Shown here in pieces: positions 59,640 through 64,000 of a stretch of 64,000 nt of DNA. The first letter of the stretch is position 1. Each line of letters begins with the position of its first letter. Location of the stretch: the NCBI RefSeq assembly GCF_951230155.1, contig NZ_CATNVD010000019.1, positions 1 through 64,000 on the forward strand, given 5' to 3'. The notes beneath the pieces are model-generated. The model searched no databases. It had not been told where the DNA came from and saw nothing but the letters and a program-made list of their open reading frames with translations. The DNA comes from Parablautia sp. Marseille-Q6255. Lineage in GTDB: Bacteria; Bacillota; Clostridia; Lachnospirales; Lachnospiraceae. The position numbers and the translations under genes were made by a program.

Positions 59640-61595
59640 GTGAAAGATAAGATGGTGGTGTTGCTATTGAAGGAACAGGAACGGGTAATTTTTACAAAGG
59701 AGGAGCTGGCGGCAGCCGTCAATGTCCCCGCCGTAGTGGAGCAGGACTTAAAGCGGATCATTACGCACCGGCTGGAGCAGTGCGGTCTTTACTTTCGGGT
59801 ATTTTCGAGGATCAAGACAGCTTCCTCCATGGCAAATAAGTTTGAACTAAAGGAATACGGAGCGCACCGCAAGCTGCAGGATCTGGTCGGCGTGCGCATC
59901 AATCTTTATTTTGATGATGATATAGAGATCTGCCGCCATATCATGGAAAATACGTTCGAGGTGGTCGGATGGTCGACCTCGAAGCGCAGCGAGGCAGAGT
60001 TTAAGCAGACAAAGCTAAATGGTGTATTTCGTCTTCCCGGGTATTTAAAGGATGAGATCTCTGCGGAGACGTGGGAGATGTACATTGACGATACCTTTGA
60101 GATACAGATCAAGACGATGTTTTTTGAGGGCTGGCATGAGATCGAGCACGACATGCGCTATAAAGGAGAGGAGCTGTGGAATCATTTTCCGGGCTTTTCC
60201 AGATACTTGAACAGTATTCTGGCTACGCTGGAGCTGTGTGACAAGTCGATGGTCACGCTCTTTGAGGATCTGGGGCATGAGCTGTACAAGGCAGGGCGCT
60301 GGAGTGATATGATCAAGAGCCATTTCCGGCTCAAGCTTGGCACCTCATCTCTTTATCCGGAGGTCGAGGAGCTGCTTGATAAGGACATGGACCGTGTGGA
60401 TAATCTGGCAAAAAGAATCTATAAAACGCCGCGCCCTCTGCTTGTAGAGCAGCTGATGCGGCGCAGCAGAAAGATCCCGATCAATGCAAACACGATCGTG
60501 GCGCTGCTAAATGACAGCCAGTTCCATGACGCGCGGCTGTCTGCGATCTTTAAGCAGCGGGATGTTTACAATGACGGACGGGAGGAAAGCCTTGCAGAAT
60601 CGAGGTATTATGAGCTGCGTCCGCTGACGCGCCATACGGTATTTCAGATGTGCACGCAGGTGGACGGGAGCAGGCTGAAGACCGATGCGCCAGTCACGCC
60701 GGAGCTGATCTTTGAGCGGTCTGCGGACTGCATCTACAGATGGATCGTCCGAAAATACGGCGTACTGTTTAAGAACATGCCGCAGAGCGTGACGACCTAC
60801 CATGCAGATATCCTGGCCTATCATGTATCCATCAATTATGACCGGAAGCGCTGCCGGATGAATATGCATGTGCGCCATATGGATCTGAGTGTCGGAGGAA
60901 GGATCTGGTATTCGGAGGCGGCGCTGGAGCCGGATCAGCAGGGGAGGATCCTGCTGAAGGTATGCAATGGCTATGCGGAGCCGGAGTACGATGATCATTA
61001 TGTGCAGGAGGGAGCCGGGATCTTTTTCAGCTATCCGGGCTACTATAAGATGATCGTAGACAGCGTCGGCATCTTCAACGGCGTCAACTGCCTGAACAAA
61101 CGCCGTATGCTGCGGGAGGAACGTTTCGATGAGCTGATCACTGCGCTTCGCGATAAGGAGCGTCAGTTCCCGATCATTGTGATCCTCTCAAAGGAGACGC
61201 CGGACGGGATGATGGATGAGGAATGGCTCGCGCCGTTTCGTGTCTCTGATTTTACAAGGACTGTATGGCGCTATGCGCACGTATACACAGGCTATGAGGA
61301 GGAAGGCAGAAGGTTCCTTTCTCTGGCGGGAGTGGACGGCGATGCGCAGGAGGCGGTGCCGAAGCTGTACATTTTCTGGCCGGACGGCACGCACGACAGC
61401 TACGGACCGGAGGACGTCAGAAATTGCAGCTTTGGGCGTCATATGGAGGCGAGAGTCGATATGCTGACTTACGACATTGTCCGGGGCGGTCAGGCGTTTT
61501 ATCACAAGATCGTCACAGAGCTGCGCGACTGGAATGTATCGGCCGATATGTGGGAAGGCTTTAAATTAGAAATACTTACAGAAATACCGGAATAA
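59640..61595 (+). CDS. RelA/SpoT-domain protein with large unknown C-terminal region
   Basis: The 651-residue protein carries a nucleotidyltransferase of the (p)ppGpp synthetase type at about residues 40-180: RIKTASSMANKF, KLQDLVGVRINLYF, and FEIQIKTMFFEGWHEIEHDM. The guanine-stacking Tyr of the usual NGYxSxH loop is missing; the corresponding place reads TKLNGVFRLPGY. The HD hydrolase, TGS and ACT domains of long Rel proteins are absent. Residues ~230-651 belong to no family I can name; they include RFPIIVILSK-like strands (QFPIIVILSKETPDG) and VSDFTRTVWRYAHVYTGY. The start is a GTG at 59640, not firm. A product other than (p)ppGpp is possible. Confidence 0.75.
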   Translation: MKDKMVVLLLKEQERVIFTKEELAAAVNVPAVVEQDLKRIITHRLEQCGLYFRVFSRIKTASSMANKFELKEYGAHRKLQDLVGVRINLYFDDDIEICRHIMENTFEVVGWSTSKRSEAEFKQTKLNGVFRLPGYLKDEISAETWEMYIDDTFEIQIKTMFFEGWHEIEHDMRYKGEELWNHFPGFSRYLNSILATLELCDKSMVTLFEDLGHELYKAGRWSDMIKSHFRLKLGTSSLYPEVEELLDKDMDRVDNLAKRIYKTPRPLLVEQLMRRSRKIPINANTIVALLNDSQFHDARLSAIFKQRDVYNDGREESLAESRYYELRPLTRHTVFQMCTQVDGSRLKTDAPVTPELIFERSADCIYRWIVRKYGVLFKNMPQSVTTYHADILAYHVSINYDRKRCRMNMHVRHMDLSVGGRIWYSEAALEPDQQGRILLKVCNGYAEPEYDDHYVQEGAGIFFSYPGYYKMIVDSVGIFNGVNCLNKRRMLREERFDELITALRDKERQFPIIVILSKETPDGMMDEEWLAPFRVSDFTRTVWRYAHVYTGYEEEGRRFLSLAGVDGDAQEAVPKLYIFWPDGTHDSYGPEDVRNCSFGRHMEARVDMLTYDIVRGGQAFYHKIVTELRDWNVSADMWEGFKLEILTEIPE

Positions 61596-61626
61596 GAGAA
61601 AAGATGTTTGAGAAACGGAGGATGTT

Positions 61627-63009
61627 ATGAACCTGGATAAGATATTTCACCTGAAAGAAAATCACACGGATGTAAAGACTGAGATCATGGCCGGGATTAC
61701 GTCATTTATGACCATGGCGTATATCCTGGCAGTCAATCCGAACATACTCTCAGCGGCGGGTATGGACCACGGAGCTGTATTTACAGCAACTGCCGTAGCA
61801 GCATTTATCGGTACGCTGTGTATGGCGCTCTTTGCCAACTATCCCTTTGCGCTCGCTCCGGGTATGGGACTGAACGCATATTTTGCTTATACTGTTGTGC
61901 TTGGCATGGGGTATTCGTGGCAGGTAGCGCTTGCGGCAGTCCTTGTAGAAGGCCTGATCTTTATCCTTCTGTCTGTATTTAATGTGCGTGAGGCGATTTT
62001 TAATGCGATCCCGTTCAATCTGAAAAAAGCGGTCAGCGTCGGCATCGGCCTGTTTATTGCATTTATCGGACTGCAGAACGCAAAGATCGTGATCGGAGGC
62101 TCCACGCTTCTGAGCCTCTTTTCACTTGAGGGCTATAATCAGACCCTGGGAGAGGTAAAAGCAACCTTTAACGATGCAGGCATCACAGTGCTTCTGGCGA
62201 TCATCGGCGTGATCATCACCGGGATCCTGGTTGCAAAGAATGTGAAGGGAAATATCCTCTGGGGTATTCTCATCACATGGGGGCTTGGCATTATCTGCCA
62301 GCTTGCCGGCGTGTATGTGCCGAATGCAGAGCTTGGCTTTTACAGTCTGCTCCCGGATTTTTCCGGCGGGATCTCCATACCGAGCCTGGCTCCGATCTTT
62401 GCAAAGTTTTCATTTGCCGGGGTGCATATTCTGGAATTTGTCGTTATTGTATTTGCTTTTCTGTTTGTAGATATTTTTGATACGATCGGTACGCTGATCG
62501 GCGTAGCTTCAAAAGCAGACATGTTGGATAAGGACGGAAAGCTCCCGCGCATCAAGGGCGCGCTGATGGCGGATGCGATCGGTACGACAGCAGGCGCAGT
62601 GCTTGGCACTTCCACTGTCACCACATTTGTAGAGAGTGCCTCCGGTGTATCAGAGGGCGGACGCACAGGGCTTACCTCTCTGACAACGGGTATTCTGTTC
62701 CTGCTGTCCCTGTTCCTCTCACCGATCTTTTTGGCGATCCCGTCATTTGCGACAGCTCCGGCGCTGATCATTGTCGGATTTTACATGCTGGGTGCAGTGA
62801 CCGAGATTGATTTTAAGGATGCGACAGAGGGAATCCCGGCATTTATCTGTATCATAGCAATGCCGTTTTTCTACAGCATTTCAGAGGGCATCGCAATGGG
62901 AGTGATCTCCTATGTAGCGCTGAATCTTGTGACAGGAAAACGCAAAAAGACAGGACCTGTGATGATCGTTCTGGCGGTGCTGTTTATTTTGAAATATATT
63001 TTTATGTAG
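61627..63009 (+). CDS. NCS2 family purine permease (PbuG/AzgA-like)
   Basis: The 460-residue protein has about 12-14 membrane helices. Conserved parts are MAGITSFMTMAYILAVNP, FALAPGMGLNAYFAY, the substrate-site DIFDTIGTLIGVA and GTSTVTTFVESASGVSEGGRTGL (in segments), which define the AzgA-like branch that imports hypoxanthine, guanine or adenine with protons. GGAGG precedes the ATG. It follows the RelA/SpoT-domain gene by 31 bases, so purine uptake and the nucleotide-type synthetase may be co-expressed. Confidence 0.94.
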   Translation: MNLDKIFHLKENHTDVKTEIMAGITSFMTMAYILAVNPNILSAAGMDHGAVFTATAVAAFIGTLCMALFANYPFALAPGMGLNAYFAYTVVLGMGYSWQVALAAVLVEGLIFILLSVFNVREAIFNAIPFNLKKAVSVGIGLFIAFIGLQNAKIVIGGSTLLSLFSLEGYNQTLGEVKATFNDAGITVLLAIIGVIITGILVAKNVKGNILWGILITWGLGIICQLAGVYVPNAELGFYSLLPDFSGGISIPSLAPIFAKFSFAGVHILEFVVIVFAFLFVDIFDTIGTLIGVASKADMLDKDGKLPRIKGALMADAIGTTAGAVLGTSTVTTFVESASGVSEGGRTGLTSLTTGILFLLSLFLSPIFLAIPSFATAPALIIVGFYMLGAVTEIDFKDATEGIPAFICIIAMPFFYSISEGIAMGVISYVALNLVTGKRKKTGPVMIVLAVLFILKYIFM

Positions 63010-63039
63010 GAAATCTTCAAACACTACAATATACAGATG

Positions 63040-63075
63040 GTCCGGGGCAGCTGGCTGCTTCGGACTATTTAATTT
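63040..63075 (+). terminator. weak hairpin after the purine permease
   Basis: GTCCG..GCAGC pairs with GCTGC..CGGAC (63040-63065), followed by TATTTAATTT. A proper T run is lacking. Confidence 0.4.
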
Positions 63076-63089
63076 AGGAGGAAAAGAAT

Positions 63090-64000
63090 ATGAAGGCGAT
63101 AGGAATTGATATTGGGACGACTACGGTCTGCGGCATTGTGCTGGATATGCAGACAGGGGAAGTGGCAGAGGTATGTACGCTGGATAATGACTCCGGGATA
63201 TCGGGGAAGCCGTACGAGCGGCTTCAGGACGCGCAGCGGATCTGGGAGCTGGTACAGGGGATGTACCACCAGTTTTTACAGCATTTTTCGGACATCTGCT
63301 GCATCGGTCTGACGGGACAGATGCACGGGATTGTGTATACAGATGCGCAGGGCTGTGCAGTAAGTCCGCTGTATACGTGGCAGGATGAGAGGGGAAATGA
63401 GACGGATCAGGCAACCGGGCAGACGTATGTGCAGCAGCTCTCTGACCGGACCGGCTTTGCGATGGCGTCCGGATTTGGTCTGACCACGCACTATTATCAG
63501 ACGATACACCATCAGATACCGGAGCAGGCGGTACATTTTTGTGCGATCCACGATTATATCGGGATGCGTCTGGCAGGCCGCCGGGAACCGCTTGTCACAT
63601 CCTCTACGGCTGCGAGCTTTGGGTGCTTTGATATAAAGAACAGCCGTTTTGATACAGATGCGATAAAACGTGCAGGAATGGAGGAATCCTATCTTCCGCA
63701 GTGCCAGGATGGCTGTATCCTGCTGGGATACACACCACAAGGCATAGCAGTCAGTGCAGGAGTCGGCGATAATCAGGCGAGTGTGATCGGTTCGGTAAAG
63801 GATGTGCAAAAGAGTGTTCTGATCAATGTGGGTACAGGGGCACAGGTTTCTGTGGGGGCAGATCACTGGATCGATGCGAAGCATGTGGAGCTGCGGCCGG
63901 TGACGGGAGATGCTTATCTGCTTGTCGGCTCCAGTCTGTGCGGCGGCAGAGCGTATGCGGCTATGGAGCAGTTTCTGCGCCGGACGGTGATGCTGATGAC
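63090..64000 (+). CDS. FGGY family carbohydrate kinase, probably sedoheptulokinase (partial)
   Basis: The gene runs off the right edge; 303 codons are visible. The N-terminal ATPase motif MKAIGIDIGTTTVCG, the GLTGQMHGIVYTD and YTWQDERG segments, and the start of the second domain (INVGTGAQVSV) define an FGGY sugar kinase. The GLTTHYY element resembles the sedoheptulokinase (SHPK-like) branch, which would phosphorylate a ketose or related sugar, but this is an inference. TTAGGAGG lies upstream of the ATG. Confidence 0.85.
   Translation, partial: MKAIGIDIGTTTVCGIVLDMQTGEVAEVCTLDNDSGISGKPYERLQDAQRIWELVQGMYHQFLQHFSDICCIGLTGQMHGIVYTDAQGCAVSPLYTWQDERGNETDQATGQTYVQQLSDRTGFAMASGFGLTTHYYQTIHHQIPEQAVHFCAIHDYIGMRLAGRREPLVTSSTAASFGCFDIKNSRFDTDAIKRAGMEESYLPQCQDGCILLGYTPQGIAVSAGVGDNQASVIGSVKDVQKSVLINVGTGAQVSVGADHWIDAKHVELRPVTGDAYLLVGSSLCGGRAYAAMEQFLRRTVMLM

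Overview
The window looks like a chromosomal segment of an anaerobic, spore-forming Firmicute, most likely a member of the Lachnospiraceae (Clostridia); the genus is not resolved. The basis is the presence of spoIIAA-spoIIAB-sigF and spmB, a T-box leader in front of metG, strong GGAGG ribosome-binding sites, sigma-A promoters with 17-bp spacers, Gram-positive surface proteins with a TGD-type C-terminal anchor, and a moderate G+C content with an AT-rich island at about 36.8-39.3 kb. No rRNA, tRNA or CRISPR array was found.

Layout. 0-2.2 kb: gene start at the left edge, a 41-codon ORF, the C-terminal remnant of a surface adhesin, and a cell-wall amidase. 2.2-5.7 kb: S1-domain RNA-binding protein, and divergently a Sua5 / pseudo-phosphatase / upp operon. 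5.7-12 kb: a lone AAA ATPase (DUF234 type) and, divergently, a 1529-residue repeat-rich cell-wall adhesin. 12-16.3 kb: degV, a DUF1622 membrane protein, spmB and a membrane-anchored DUF885 peptidase. 16.4-27.4 kb: T-box and metG, MATE exporter, M18 aminopeptidase followed by an SsuA/ThiY-like ABC importer, a DUF362 ferredoxin protein, a CDF metal transporter and a YkgJ-type cysteine-cluster protein. 27.4-34.6 kb: xpt, YARHG protein, NodB deacetylase, DUF5722 secreted protein, and MarR regulator plus citrate synthase. 34.7-49.2 kb: two-component system, two tiny membrane proteins, an IS element, and a six-gene export/import-like operon. 49.2-54.2 kb: split ThrE exporter, NSS transporter, XRE regulator, secreted protein. 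54.4-64 kb: folC with a Zn-ribbon/TPR membrane protein, the sigma-F operon, a large RelA/SpoT-domain protein, an NCS2 purine permease and the start of an FGGY kinase.

The most interesting locus is 34.7-49.2 kb. Two tandem paralogous proteins, each a beta-propeller-like region fused to an extracellular solute-binding domain, are followed by MalF/MalG-type permeases, an HlyD-like adaptor with a Gly/Ser repeat, and a membrane protein with a MacB-like ectodomain; no ATPase gene is present. The promoter of this operon and the promoter of the nearby two-component system carry the same direct repeat (TTAGAGA / TTA[A/G]AGA, period 11 bp), placed exactly 16 bp before the -10 box in both. This predicts that the response regulator controls itself and the operon. 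An IS element flanked by 11-bp direct repeats sits between the two.

Other points of note are a low-molecular-weight phosphatase homologue that has lost its catalytic Cys and Arg, a RelA/SpoT-domain protein with an unrecognised ~400-residue C-terminal half, and an intrinsic terminator embedded in the coding sequence of a convergent gene.
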